Below are positions 49,281 to 58,014 of a stretch of 64,000 nucleotides of DNA, one piece after another. The notes under the pieces are model-generated. The model was not told the origin of the DNA, did no database searches, and saw only the letters and a list, made by a program, of their open reading frames with translations. This DNA is from Pseudorhizobium flavum (GTDB lineage Bacteria > Pseudomonadota > Alphaproteobacteria > Rhizobiales > Rhizobiaceae), in contig NZ_LR723670.1 in assembly GCF_902502825.2 (NCBI RefSeq), positions 992,001 to 1,056,000 on the forward strand, in the 5' to 3' direction. The position numbers were made by a program, and so were the translations under genes. Each line of letters opens with the position of its first letter. Position 1 is the first letter of the stretch.

Positions 49281-50906
49281 GTGGCTGGCGGCCCCTGCTT
49301 TTATACTTTCCTTAAGCCGGCGGGCGGTAATGTCGGGCGGTATCAAACGGCGTCAGGGTATTGCGTGCGCACAGTTGCTGAAATGGCTGGAAAGGCGGTC
49401 GCGGAGATCGATCGGACCGCCGCCCGCTGGCTGGAAAGCCTCGGGCAGCCACAGGAAAACCGCGCCCGCGACGTCGCCCTCTTGCGCATGATGCTTCTTT
49501 GCGCCGTCGCGGCGGCCCTTGCTGCCCCGATCGCGCTTGGCCTCTTCTTGCCTGCGTCGCTCGCTCTTCCGGTCGGCGCCACAATGGTCGTCGCGGTCTT
49601 CCTCGCGCTCGTCGCTGCAACCTTCGCCTCCAGCCGGGTGTCGGCCGTGGCGGATGGCCTCGTGAGCGCTGACACACTCGTCTTCGATGCCTGCCCGGGC
49701 CTGTCGCTGATGCTCGACTCCCGCGGCATGGTGACGAAATGCGGTGGCCGCGACCGAGCGGGTTTTCCGCCGGTCCTGCAGGAATCCTGCGGCCAGCGCC
49801 TTGCCGAACTCGTCCATGTTTCCGACCGCATCGCTCTCATCCATGCCCTCGACACGCTTCGCCAGGGTGCCGATGCGGCTTCCGCCTCGGTTCGGGTCCA
49901 GGGTCTCTACAGCGCCTCGGAAGGGCGGCAGTTCCTGCATCTCGGCCTCGAGTTGACGGCCTTGCGTCAGCCGGACGGCGAGCTTTCCGCAATCTTTGTG
50001 CAGCTGCGCGACATCTCGGCCGACGAAGCCCTGCGCCGTGAGGCTGCCGAGCGTGTCTCGGAGGCACATTCCGCCCATGAGGCGAAGTCGCGCTTCCTCG
50101 CCGCCGTCAGCCACGAACTGCGCACGCCGCTCAATGCCATCCTCGGCTTCTCGGATGTGCTGGCTGGCGAATATTTCGGCCGGCTGGAAAACGACCGCCA
50201 GAAGGAATATGTCGGCCTGATCCGCCAGTCGGGCGCCCATCTCCTGTCGCTCGTCAACACCATGCTCGACATGAGCAAGATCGAGGCAGGTCATTACGAG
50301 CTCCTGGCCGAGCCGTTCGGTGTCGCCGATGTGGTGGAGTCCTGCCGCGCCATGCTCGACCTGCAGGCGAGGGGCAAGGGCGTCACCCTGACCGCGCGCA
50401 CCGCCAAGGGGCTCGGCGATGTCGTCGCCGACCGCCGGGCCGTCAAGCAGATCCTCATCAACCTTGCCGGCAACGCCATCAAGTTTACGGGCGACGGCGG
50501 GATCGTCACCATCGATGCGGCGCAGTCGGGCAGCGACTTCGTCCTCACCGTCAGCGACACAGGCATCGGCATTCCGGCCGAAAAGCTGGAGCTCCTCGGC
50601 CGGCCCTTCATGCAGGTCCAGGACGGCTTTACGCGCGAATACGAGGGAACGGGGCTTGGGCTCGCGCTGGTGAAGGGACTTGTTGCATTGCACGGCGGAC
50701 GGCTACATATCAGGAGCACGGCCGGCGAGGGGACCGTGGTCACCGTCACGCTTCCCGCAGACGGCCGTGGGATCGGCGCGCCCGGCGAGGCGGGAGAGGC
50801 TTCGTCCGTGGAGTTTCCCCCACGCCTGCGCAATGCCACCCGACCGGCCATGAAGGACGTACAGGACATAGAGAATGACGACGCCGCGAAAGCGAAAATC
50901 GCCTGA
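49281..50906 (+). CDS. Membrane sensor histidine kinase
   Basis: 541 residues from ATG 49281; the true start may be later (ATG 49383), since the first 35 residues have no family pattern. Two hydrophobic helices (about residues 70-115), a PAS-like domain (ACPGLSLMLDSRGMVTKCGG), then the kinase core: phospho-acceptor His278 in FLAAVSHELRTPLNAILGFSDVL, the N box NLAGNAIKFT, G1 DTGIGIPAEKLELLGRPFMQ and G2 GTGLGLALVKGLVALHGG. No response regulator gene is adjacent. Its 3' end overlaps the peptidoglycan-binding protein gene by 32 bases. Confidence 0.92.
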   Translation: MAGGPCFYTFLKPAGGNVGRYQTASGYCVRTVAEMAGKAVAEIDRTAARWLESLGQPQENRARDVALLRMMLLCAVAAALAAPIALGLFLPASLALPVGATMVVAVFLALVAATFASSRVSAVADGLVSADTLVFDACPGLSLMLDSRGMVTKCGGRDRAGFPPVLQESCGQRLAELVHVSDRIALIHALDTLRQGADAASASVRVQGLYSASEGRQFLHLGLELTALRQPDGELSAIFVQLRDISADEALRREAAERVSEAHSAHEAKSRFLAAVSHELRTPLNAILGFSDVLAGEYFGRLENDRQKEYVGLIRQSGAHLLSLVNTMLDMSKIEAGHYELLAEPFGVADVVESCRAMLDLQARGKGVTLTARTAKGLGDVVADRRAVKQILINLAGNAIKFTGDGGIVTIDAAQSGSDFVLTVSDTGIGIPAEKLELLGRPFMQVQDGFTREYEGTGLGLALVKGLVALHGGRLHIRSTAGEGTVVTVTLPADGRGIGAPGEAGEASSVEFPPRLRNATRPAMKDVQDIENDDAAKAKIA

Positions 50907-51843
50907 CAGGAAGAAGGCCCAGGAACCAGGTATCCTGTCCCGGCTTTTCCAGGCAACGGGGCGGATGGCGGCGCGTCATCCGCGCGTGGTTCTTGGCGTC
51001 TCCGGCTTTGCCGTAGTCTTCGGCTTCGTGGCAGCAAACGCCCTATGGTATCAGCCCTCAAGCCATCCCTCGCCTTTCCTCGCGACCCGTGATCCGGAAG
51101 ATCCGAACGGCATTGCCGGCTATCGCCCCGCGCGCCCGGTCCCACCGCAGGACATGACCACCTTCCGCATCGCCCGCGACGAGGCAACCGGCGCGACCCA
51201 CGCATTGCCCCAACCAGTCTCTCCGGTGGAGGCCCCTGCGGCGACCGCCGGCCCGCCCCGTGAACTCGTGGCCGAGGTGCAGCGCCAGCTCACCCGCCGC
51301 GGACTCTATCAGGGGGCCGATGACGGGCTTGTCGGTCCGCAGACGACGGCGGCCATCCTCTTCTTCGAGGAGGCCGAGGGCCTGCCGCAGACCGGCGAGG
51401 CCACGCCTGCCCTGCTTGCGGCACTTAGCGCAGCACCCCAGCCCGCGGCAGAGATCATGACGGCCTCGGCCGAGCCTTCGTCACCGGAGGTGGTTGCCGT
51501 CCCCAAAATGCGGCCGCGTGAGGATGTGAGCCCCACCATCGAGGATCCCGTCGCCGCCGCGATCCGTGCGGCAGAACAGGGCCGCGGCAGTGCCGCTTCC
51601 GCATCGCCCCGCCCGTCATCCGCCGGCGAAATGGCCGCGGCCATTCCGGCATCCGGGGACCTTGTGGTGCAGATCCAGCGCGGCCTGTCGAACATCGCCT
51701 ATACCGACATCACCGTCGATGGCGTTGCCGGTGCCCAGACCAAGGCGGCGATCCGCCGTTTCGAGAAGCATTACCGGCTTCCGGAGACGGGCGAGCCCAA
51801 CGAACTGGTGCTCAAGAAGCTGAAATCGATCGGCGCGCTCTGA
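50875..51843 (+). CDS. Peptidoglycan-binding membrane protein
   Basis: 322 residues, starting inside the kinase gene. A basic 40-residue cytosolic start (MTTPRKRKSPDRKKAQEPG), one membrane helix (VVLGVSGFAVVFGFVAANALW), then two PG_binding_1 domains: VAEVQRQLTRRGLYQGADDGLVGPQTTAAILFFEEAEGL (about residue 126) and VVQIQRGLSNIAYTDITVDGVAGAQTKAAIRRFEKHY (about 263), separated by a disordered Ala/Pro linker. It probably tethers the membrane to the wall. Overlap with the kinase gene suggests joint regulation or sensing of wall state. Confidence 0.9.
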   Translation: MTTPRKRKSPDRKKAQEPGILSRLFQATGRMAARHPRVVLGVSGFAVVFGFVAANALWYQPSSHPSPFLATRDPEDPNGIAGYRPARPVPPQDMTTFRIARDEATGATHALPQPVSPVEAPAATAGPPRELVAEVQRQLTRRGLYQGADDGLVGPQTTAAILFFEEAEGLPQTGEATPALLAALSAAPQPAAEIMTASAEPSSPEVVAVPKMRPREDVSPTIEDPVAAAIRAAEQGRGSAASASPRPSSAGEMAAAIPASGDLVVQIQRGLSNIAYTDITVDGVAGAQTKAAIRRFEKHYRLPETGEPNELVLKKLKSIGAL

Positions 51844-51898
51844 AATCCGTGACGCGGCCAGGCTCGTCCCGCTCTCGGCCATCAACCGGAGAGAACCT

Positions 51899-52246
51899 AT
51901 GCGTATCCGTACCGACATCTTCGTCTCCGCGCTGATGCGCCGCGTCTTTTCGGCGGGCGGCTTTGCGGCGATCGAGCACAAGGGGGCGGAAGCAGCTGGC
52001 GCCGTCTTCATCCGGCAGCGGCTCCGGGACGGCACGGAAACGCTTTATGCTCCGGCGCCACAGAACGTCTTCGAAGATCCCGGCGATGCCACGGAGCGAC
52101 GCTTCGAGAAGCGGCTGGAGCGGCAGGAGCCCGCCCGCATCGCCGAGCATCTGAGCGGCGAGAGGCGCTTCGATAGCGATCTCTGGGTGGTGGAACTGGA
52201 AGCGGACGACATCAACGGTCTGTTCGCCGTCGTCGACGCGGGCTGA
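51899..52246 (+). CDS. DUF1491 family protein
   Basis: 115 residues, ATG behind GGAGAG. It has the DUF1491 landmarks: MRIRTDIFVSALMRRVFSAGGFAAIEHKGAEAAGAVFIRQR at the start and SDLWVVELEADD near the end. It is a small soluble alphaproteobacterial protein of unknown function. It is convergent with the DUF2336 gene, four bases between stops. Confidence 0.9.
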   Translation: MRIRTDIFVSALMRRVFSAGGFAAIEHKGAEAAGAVFIRQRLRDGTETLYAPAPQNVFEDPGDATERRFEKRLERQEPARIAEHLSGERRFDSDLWVVELEADDINGLFAVVDAG

Positions 52247-52250
52247 ACGG

Positions 52251-53204
52251 TCACGCCTGGCGGCGCAGCACCGTCCTTGACCGCAGCGGCCGGCTGCCCG
52301 ACTGGTTTGCCGGTGCATCCTGTTGCGCCGGGGTGGCAAACTCGCTCTCCCGGGCCGTGTAGCCGTCTGCACGCCGCCATGCCTCGACGCGGCGGCCGCA
52401 CTCGTCCGCATCGAGTGCGTTCCACAGGAATTCGCCACGCGGAGTGGCGTTCACCGGATTGGCGAGATGCGGGTAGAAGCGCTCCAGCACAAGCAGCGCG
52501 TCGGTCCGCTCCATACACAGTGCCTTGAGCGTCGTGGCCAGCTGCTGGCCGGAAATGTCGAGAAGGATGCGCTCGGCGAGCCAGCGGCTGGTGGACAGGC
52601 TGTCGGCCAGGACGCTGGCAAACATGCCGCCGTCGCGGCTGCGGGCGAACCGCACCAGCAGCGCCTCCTGGACCGGGCTCAGCGTCCTCAGGCCGAGCCG
52701 ATCGTCGTCGCTGCGATGCACGTGGTTGGCGAGCGCCTTGATGCGCTGGCGCAATTCCTCTTCGCGCCAGCGACGCTCCGCCTCATGGGCGGCAGCGGCG
52801 GAAGGCGAGGGCGCATCCTCGACCTCGGCGGTTGCGCCGGGCGGTGCCGCCGGTCGATCCTGTCGCAGGCTCACCAGCGCATCGATCACCTTGGGGGAAA
52901 GGTTCTCGCGGCGCACGATGGCTCGCACATGGGCCGCACCCTGCGTGCGGGCGACCGCAATCAGCGTATCGTCGTCGAGGCAGGGGGACGAAGCAAGGAA
53001 AGGCGCCGCGATCGCGATCGGCTGGCTGGCAATGAAGAAGACGACCGTAGGCGGCAGGGTAGAAGACCTGGAAAGGGCGGCGACAGCCTGGCGCCTTGCC
53101 TCCTCGCTGGAAGCCGAGAACAGCGGCACGAACAGTTCTGCGAACTGTCTCAGCTCGTTTCGCGATGGATGCGGCAAGGCCTCGAAACTGGTTACCGTGG
53201 CCAT
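52251..53204 (-). CDS. DUF2336 (HEAT-like) protein
   Basis: 317 residues from ATG 53204 (AGGAAGGA upstream); ATG 53228 would add eight residues. The helical DUF2336 domain starts RNELRQFAELFVPLFSASSEEARRQAVAALSRSSTLPPTVVFFIASQPIAIAAPFL and has the VIDALVSLR repeat. The second half is charged, with an ATTLKALCMERTDALLVLERFYPHL segment. DUF2336 proteins are helical-repeat proteins found in alphaproteobacteria, function unknown. CtrA-like near-sites lie in the upstream gap. Confidence 0.88.
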   Translation of the reverse strand: MATVTSFEALPHPSRNELRQFAELFVPLFSASSEEARRQAVAALSRSSTLPPTVVFFIASQPIAIAAPFLASSPCLDDDTLIAVARTQGAAHVRAIVRRENLSPKVIDALVSLRQDRPAAPPGATAEVEDAPSPSAAAAHEAERRWREEELRQRIKALANHVHRSDDDRLGLRTLSPVQEALLVRFARSRDGGMFASVLADSLSTSRWLAERILLDISGQQLATTLKALCMERTDALLVLERFYPHLANPVNATPRGEFLWNALDADECGRRVEAWRRADGYTARESEFATPAQQDAPANQSGSRPLRSRTVLRRQA

Positions 53205-53746
53205 CAGAACCACATCCTTCCTGCGCATGGCAGAGGGCCTTTCAAGATCTCGAAACTGGTCCGTCACGGCCACACTCACGTTACGCAATACACTGTCGCG
53301 GCAGAAACTCCGGTGACGTCCCGGCGCCGGGCACTCGCCCTCGCTCCAGCCATACCGGACCGTCATGGTAAACCGAACGGTAACTGGCCACGGTTAATGG
53401 CGGGTGAATCTGCCCCGGGCCGGCACGTCTCTCCTCAGAATTGCGGGTGTGAGCATTTTGCCACGCCGCCGGCCTTTCACGCTCGCAAGTCGGCGGTAAC
53501 GCCGTGAAGCTTTATTAGCATTAACGAATGGTTTACCCAGAATCGGCTGAATGGACCTGTTCGCAGCAGAAAGAGCACCCTCGGGAAGTCCGGGAGCGGC
53601 TGCGGGTCGTGGTTGAGTGTCGGTGGCGCGTTGTGCGCATCGGCGAGAAAGGCGCAGATGCCCGCTTGCAGGGATGCGTCGGCCTCTTGTGAGGCAGGGT
53701 GAAGCTGGACCTTCTTTCATCCGTCTCGAATTGTCAGGAGACGAGC
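53205..53746. other. Intergenic region with two CtrA-like near-sites
   Basis: No gene is called in this 540-bp gap. TTAA-N7-TGAA (53394-53408) and TTAA-N7-TTTA (53521-53535) each differ by one base from the CtrA consensus; the second also shares ATGGTT with the perfect site at 22624. They lie between the DUF2336 gene (-) and the small gene at 53747 (+). Confidence 0.4.
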
Positions 53747-53935
53747 ATGGCAGAGATAGTGATACTGAAAAATTGGCGCGACCTGCGGCCGAGGCGCGCG
53801 GAGATCCGCATCGGCAAGGCGGACGAAGTGGTCTCCGGCAGGCTGCTTCTGTTTACCGGCATTCGCTACGAGAGGCTGGAGCAGGCTCCTCCCTCGCTTG
53901 GCGCTCTGATGGTTCTGGAGCAGGGCCAGAACTGA
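53747..53935 (+). CDS. Hypothetical 62-residue protein
   Basis: ATG 53747 is preceded by a very good CAGGAGACGAGC. The protein is small, basic and soluble: MAEIVILKNWRDLRPRRAEI, then a strand-rich part (EVVSGRLLLFTGIRYERL) and a LGALMVLEQGQN end. No family is recognised. The Shine-Dalgarno and coding look support it. Confidence 0.55.
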   Translation: MAEIVILKNWRDLRPRRAEIRIGKADEVVSGRLLLFTGIRYERLEQAPPSLGALMVLEQGQN

Positions 53936-53959
53936 CCCTCGGCCTCGCCGTGAAGGGCG

Positions 53960-54523
53960 TCAGAACTGCTGGCGCGGTCGCCAGTCGAACGGTGCGCAGA
54001 CGGCTTGCGACAGGAATTCCGTCGCCGCCGCGTTGAAACTCCGCTGCGGCACCATTGTCCGCAACACCATGTAGCCGTCGGCCTGCTGGGTTTCCACCAG
54101 GATCGCCTCGCTGATCGGCTCCGGCAGCGCCTTGCGCAACAGAGTCAACTGGACCGGGGTTGCCAGGACGACATCGAGGACGCCGTTCGAGGCGGTACGG
54201 TCGTTGATGCTGAAGACCTCGTTGGACCCGGCGTCGTAGATGCCGAGCGACCAGAATGGCACGTCCCCCCGCGCATAGATCCGGATCGGCCCCTGAGAGA
54301 TGTCGTAGGCACAGACCGACAGTTCAACGAACGGATCGTCCTGCACCAGCCCGGCGCGGTCGCGGATGTCGGGCAGTCGGTGGAAGCTGTGTCGCTCCCC
54401 TTCTGCAAGCACGCGGGTATAGGCATCCTTCTCGCTGAAATAGGGAAGCGACAGGATGATGATGAAGTGCAGCAGTGCGGCCCCGAGCAGCCCCGTGACG
54501 ATCGCGAGACCAAGCTTAAGCAT
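53960..54523 (-). CDS. DUF1254 membrane-anchored protein
   Basis: 187 residues with an N-terminal helix (MLKLGLAIVTGLLGAALLHFIIILSLPYF), then the DUF1254 pattern: VQDDPFVELSVCAYDISQGPIRIYARGDVPFWSLGIYDAGSNEVFSINDR, NGVLDVVLATPVQLTLL and the end PFDWRPRQQF. It is probably periplasmic. It overlaps the DUF1214 gene by eight bases; the two domains are fused in many other proteins, so they likely act as one complex. Confidence 0.87.
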   Translation of the reverse strand: MLKLGLAIVTGLLGAALLHFIIILSLPYFSEKDAYTRVLAEGERHSFHRLPDIRDRAGLVQDDPFVELSVCAYDISQGPIRIYARGDVPFWSLGIYDAGSNEVFSINDRTASNGVLDVVLATPVQLTLLRKALPEPISEAILVETQQADGYMVLRTMVPQRSFNAAATEFLSQAVCAPFDWRPRQQF

Positions 54524-55103
54524 CGCGGCATCCGGTCTGCTGGATGGACGGCATGGAGAGGTCGATCAATCCGGAACTGCCGGCTGCGGGCGTGTCGAGC
54601 AGCGTCAGCCGCAGTCGCAAACGGCGGTCGCCGGGAACGGCAAGCCAGTTGCCGGGCTTCGCATCCGCCGAGACCTCGATTTCGAAGGAGCCGTCCGCAT
54701 GGCGCAGGATGGCCCGGGAGTTGAGCGCGACCGGAAGTCCTGCATCCTCGGCCTTTCTCATCGTCTCCGTCCGCACGCTGTGCAGGGTCCACAGCCGTGT
54801 CGGCGGGGTATGGCCGGAAATGCGATAGGAGCAATCGCCTCGCAACGCAGCACCGCTGTCGTCCACGTTGGCGGTGAACTGCAGGCCCTCTGCCGTGGCA
54901 TAGAGCAGCGCGCCGGCGCTCGCCCGGTGCGATTTCGCGTAAGGGTCGGCCGCAGCCGTCTGTGCGTTCGGAAAGGCTTCCCAGGCGCCGAGGCGGATGG
55001 CGCCGAAACCGGCGGTCGCCTCAAGGGCCCGGAGCGTCGACCAGATGCCGCCGCCGAAGGCAATGGCAAGCGCGATGGCGACAAGGAATGGCACACGAAA
55101 CAC
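54516..55103 (-). CDS. DUF1214 membrane-anchored protein
   Basis: 195 residues. An N-terminal helix (FLVAIALAIAFGGGIWSTL) is followed by the DUF1214 core: AWEAFPNAQTAAADPYAKSHRASAGALLYATAEGLQFTANVDDSGAALRGDCSYRISGHTPPTRLWTLHSV, FEIEVSADAKPGNWLAVPGDRRLRLRLTLLDTPA. It is periplasmic and anchored. It is the first gene of the pair with DUF1254. Function unknown. Confidence 0.88.
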   Translation of the reverse strand: MFRVPFLVAIALAIAFGGGIWSTLRALEATAGFGAIRLGAWEAFPNAQTAAADPYAKSHRASAGALLYATAEGLQFTANVDDSGAALRGDCSYRISGHTPPTRLWTLHSVRTETMRKAEDAGLPVALNSRAILRHADGSFEIEVSADAKPGNWLAVPGDRRLRLRLTLLDTPAAGSSGLIDLSMPSIQQTGCRDA

Positions 55104-55170
55104 GGAAAGGCTGCCCTCGATGATTGCGGTCGAGGGTTACCACTGATTCCCCCGGAAAGGAACGCCCCGG

Positions 55171-57396
55171 CTACCGCACCGGCGCTGCGACAGGCGTGGC
55201 CTCGACCGCGCCGGTAACGGTGGAATCGGCGACCTTGGCTGTTGCCGGCAGAAGCGGGGCTGCCGCCTTCAGCTGGTCGGCGATCCTGCGCAGGACGCGG
55301 GTGGATTCCGCCGACATGGAGCGCGGCCTCACCAGCGGCGGAAGCGCCTCCTCGCCCTCCGGCTTTTCGGCGACGACCGCATCCTTTTTCTTCTCGCTCT
55401 CGGGGAAGGGGTTCTCGATGCCCGGGATCGGCTTCAGCTCGATGCCCTGGTGGGCATAATCCATCAGCTTCTTGAAGGTCATCGCCGGCAGCGAGCCGCC
55501 CGTCATGTTGTTCATCGGCGTGTAGTCGTCGTTCCCGAACCAGACGGCCGAGGTGTAGTTGCCGGTAAAACCGACGAACCAGGCGTCGCGATAGCTCTGG
55601 GAGGTTCCGGTCTTGCCGGCGGTCAGGACCCCGTCGAGCGCTGCCCGTCGTGCGGTGCCGTTATAGGGAATGTTGGTCAGGATCCGGTTCATGGACGACG
55701 TCGCCTGCTCCGAGAGCACGCGGCGCGGTGGCGGCTCGTCGCGCTGGAAGTCGTAAAGGACGTCACCGCCATAGCCCACCACCTGGGCAATGCCATGGCG
55801 GCGAGACTGCAGCCCGCCCGCCGGCATCACCGCATAGGCCGTCGCCTGATCGAGCACGGTTACTTCGGAGGTGCCGAGCGGAATGGTCTTGTCGGTCCTG
55901 AGCGGCGTCTCGATTCCCATGTCCTTGGCAAGCTGGGCGATCCGTTCGGTTCCTAGCTCGTCCTTTGCCAGCCGAACCGGCACGGTATTGTAGGATTGCG
56001 ACATGGCCGTCATCAGCGTGACCCGTCCCTTGTAGGAGCGGCCATAGTTCTGGGGCGACCAGCCGCGCCATGTCACGGGTGCGTCGGAGACCACCGATTC
56101 CGGCGTAAAACCCTTCTCCATGGCGGCCGCATAGGTATAGAGCTTGAAGGAGGAGCCTGGCTGCCGCAGCGCCCGCGTTGCGCGGTTGAACTGGCTCTCG
56201 CCGTAGTCGCGCCCGCCGACCATGGCGCGCACGGCACCGCCGTTCTCGACCAGCACCAGCGCGCCCTGCTTCGAGCGATAGCTTTCGCCATATTCCCGCA
56301 GACTGGATTCGACCGCGGCTTCCGCCGCCTGCTGCAGGCCCATGTCCAGCGTGGTGCGGACGATCACCGACCGCTCCTTGATCTTGCCCGTCTTCGCCAG
56401 ACGCTGGACCTCGTCGAAGGCCCAGTCGAGGAAATAGTCCGGTGCCTTCACCTCGGCGCGGTCGATGACGCTCGCCGGGCTGCGCCGCGCGCCGATCACC
56501 TGTCCCTCGCTCATCATGCCGCCCTGCACGAGGTTGGTCAGCACCTCGTTGGCGCGGGCGCGGGCAGCCGGCAGGTTGACGTGGGGCGCATATTTCGCGG
56601 GCGCCTTGAACAGGCCGGCCAGCATGGCGCTTTCGGCAAGGTTCACCTCGGTGATGTTCTTGCCGAAGTAGAACTGCGACGCCGCCGCTGCCCCGAAGGT
56701 GCCGCCGCCCATGTAGGCGCGGTCGAGATAGTAGGCGAGGATCTCCTTCTTGGAGAGGTTGGCCTCGAGCCACAGCGCCAGGAAGGCTTCCTTGATCTTG
56801 CGCTCGAAGGAGCGCTCATTGGTCAAAAACAGGTTCTTGGCGAGCTGCTGCGTCAGCGTCGAGCCGCCCTGGACGACGCCGCCCGCCTTGGCGTTCTCGT
56901 TCATCGCCCGGGCAAGCCCGAAGAAATCGATGCCGAAATGGTCGAAGAACCGGCGGTCCTCGGTCGCCAGCACTGCCTTGATCAGGTGGTCCGGCAGCTC
57001 GTCGATCGGCACGGAGTCCTCGTGGATGATGCCGCGATGGCCGATCGTGTTGCCGTAGCGGTCGAGGAAGGTGACGGCGAAATCGCCACGATTGCGCCAA
57101 TCTTCCTTGGTTTCCTCAAACGCGGGCATGGCAAGCGCGAGCAGCACGACCGCGCCGGCCGTGCCGAGCGTCATGGCTTCGCCGGCGAGTTCGAAGACGG
57201 CCTTCTTCCACCCTCGGACGCGGAACCGGCGGAAGAAGATGGTAATCTCTTCCCAGATCTCGCCGAGCCGGAAGCCGAGGTTCCAGACGGTGGAGTCGAT
57301 CCAGGAATCGATGCGCAGCAGCAGGTGGCGCTTCCTGCGCGGCTGCTTCTGGCTGTTTGTCGGATCGTCCTGCACCGTGTATCCCCCGATCGTCAT
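55171..57396 (-). CDS. mrcA: Penicillin-binding protein 1A (bifunctional)
   Basis: 741 residues. A 60-residue cytosolic start and one membrane helix (GTAGAVVLLALAMPAF) precede the GT51 glycosyltransferase domain: VLATEDRRFFDHFGIDF, GGSTLTQQLAKNLFL, ERKIKEAFLALWLE. The transpeptidase domain follows with the active-site SSFK (QPGSSFKLYTYA, about residue 415), SQSYN and KTGTSQ. It polymerises and crosslinks peptidoglycan in the periplasm. The Ala/Pro-rich C-terminal extension after residue 660 is typical of PBP1A. Confidence 0.95.
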   Translation of the reverse strand: MTIGGYTVQDDPTNSQKQPRRKRHLLLRIDSWIDSTVWNLGFRLGEIWEEITIFFRRFRVRGWKKAVFELAGEAMTLGTAGAVVLLALAMPAFEETKEDWRNRGDFAVTFLDRYGNTIGHRGIIHEDSVPIDELPDHLIKAVLATEDRRFFDHFGIDFFGLARAMNENAKAGGVVQGGSTLTQQLAKNLFLTNERSFERKIKEAFLALWLEANLSKKEILAYYLDRAYMGGGTFGAAAASQFYFGKNITEVNLAESAMLAGLFKAPAKYAPHVNLPAARARANEVLTNLVQGGMMSEGQVIGARRSPASVIDRAEVKAPDYFLDWAFDEVQRLAKTGKIKERSVIVRTTLDMGLQQAAEAAVESSLREYGESYRSKQGALVLVENGGAVRAMVGGRDYGESQFNRATRALRQPGSSFKLYTYAAAMEKGFTPESVVSDAPVTWRGWSPQNYGRSYKGRVTLMTAMSQSYNTVPVRLAKDELGTERIAQLAKDMGIETPLRTDKTIPLGTSEVTVLDQATAYAVMPAGGLQSRRHGIAQVVGYGGDVLYDFQRDEPPPRRVLSEQATSSMNRILTNIPYNGTARRAALDGVLTAGKTGTSQSYRDAWFVGFTGNYTSAVWFGNDDYTPMNNMTGGSLPAMTFKKLMDYAHQGIELKPIPGIENPFPESEKKKDAVVAEKPEGEEALPPLVRPRSMSAESTRVLRRIADQLKAAAPLLPATAKVADSTVTGAVEATPVAAPVR

Positions 57397-57448
57397 GCCG
57401 GTTGCTTGACGTCGCCATCATGAGCGGCCAGAGCAGCGGGCATGCATA

Positions 57449-57464
57449 ATCAGCATTAGCTGAT
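57449..57464. promoter_or_regulatory. Dyad ATCAGC-ATTA-GCTGAT between mrcA and ycgN
   Basis: A perfect 6-4-6 inverted repeat in the 147-bp divergent gap, within AT-richer sequence. It may be an operator or promoter element for either gene. Confidence 0.3.
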
Positions 57465-57543
57465 GAAATGTTGAAATGCGATGACAGAATCGCAACAGGC
57501 AAAAGCGGCAACCGCCTTATCGGTTCCCGGCACGGATATGTGA

Positions 57544-58008
57544 ATGACCGAACTGCCCTTCTGGAAGACGAAATCGCTGGAGGAGATGGACCAGCGCGAA
57601 TGGGAGAGCATCTGCGACGGCTGCGGTCTTTGCTGTCTCAACAAGCTCGAGGACTGGGAAACCGGCGACGTCGTCTTCACCTCCGTCCGCTGCCGGCTGA
57701 TGGATGGGACGAGCTGCCGCTGCACCGACTATGAGAACCGCCAGGCGACCGTGCCGGAATGCATCCAGCTGACGCCCGCTGCGGTCGACGAGATCGTCTG
57801 GCTGCCGCCCACCTGCGGCTACCGCCTGCTGCGCGAAGGCCACGACCTCTACTGGTGGCATCCGCTGGTTTCCGGCGATCCCGAAACCGTCCACCAGGCC
57901 GGCATCTCCGCCCGCGGCCACGAAACCGTCAGCGAAACGGACGTCCCGGTGGAGGATTTCGAGGACTATGTGGTCGACTGGCCGTGGAAGGTGGGTGAGC
58001 AGGCGTGA
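57544..58008 (+). CDS. YcgN family cysteine-cluster protein (UPF0260)
   Basis: 154 residues. A cluster of cysteines typical of the family: [13 protein letters not shown] (about residues 23-35), [19 protein letters not shown] and PECIQLTP, followed by [36 protein letters not shown]. The cysteines may bind a metal or Fe-S centre. Function unknown, cytosolic. It is convergent with the DUF6064 gene, six bases between stops. Confidence 0.94.
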   Translation: MTELPFWKTKSLEEMDQREWESICDGCGLCCLNKLEDWETGDVVFTSVRCRLMDGTSCRCTDYENRQATVPECIQLTPAAVDEIVWLPPTCGYRLLREGHDLYWWHPLVSGDPETVHQAGISARGHETVSETDVPVEDFEDYVVDWPWKVGEQA

Positions 58009-58014
58009 GCGATA

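Noticed and set aside
49353..50693. 446-codon open frame on the minus strand
   Set aside because: It is antisense to the histidine kinase gene, which carries complete kinase motifs.
52323..53507. 394-codon open frame on the plus strand
   Set aside because: It lies opposite the DUF2336 gene, whose protein has the family pattern.
53394..53720. 108-codon open frame on the minus strand in the 53.2-53.7 kb gap
   Set aside because: Arg/Pro-rich, without a ribosome site or family; it runs across the CtrA-like sites.
55996..57423. 475-codon open frame on the plus strand
   Set aside because: It is a shadow of the penicillin-binding protein gene; the minus strand has all GT51 and transpeptidase motifs.
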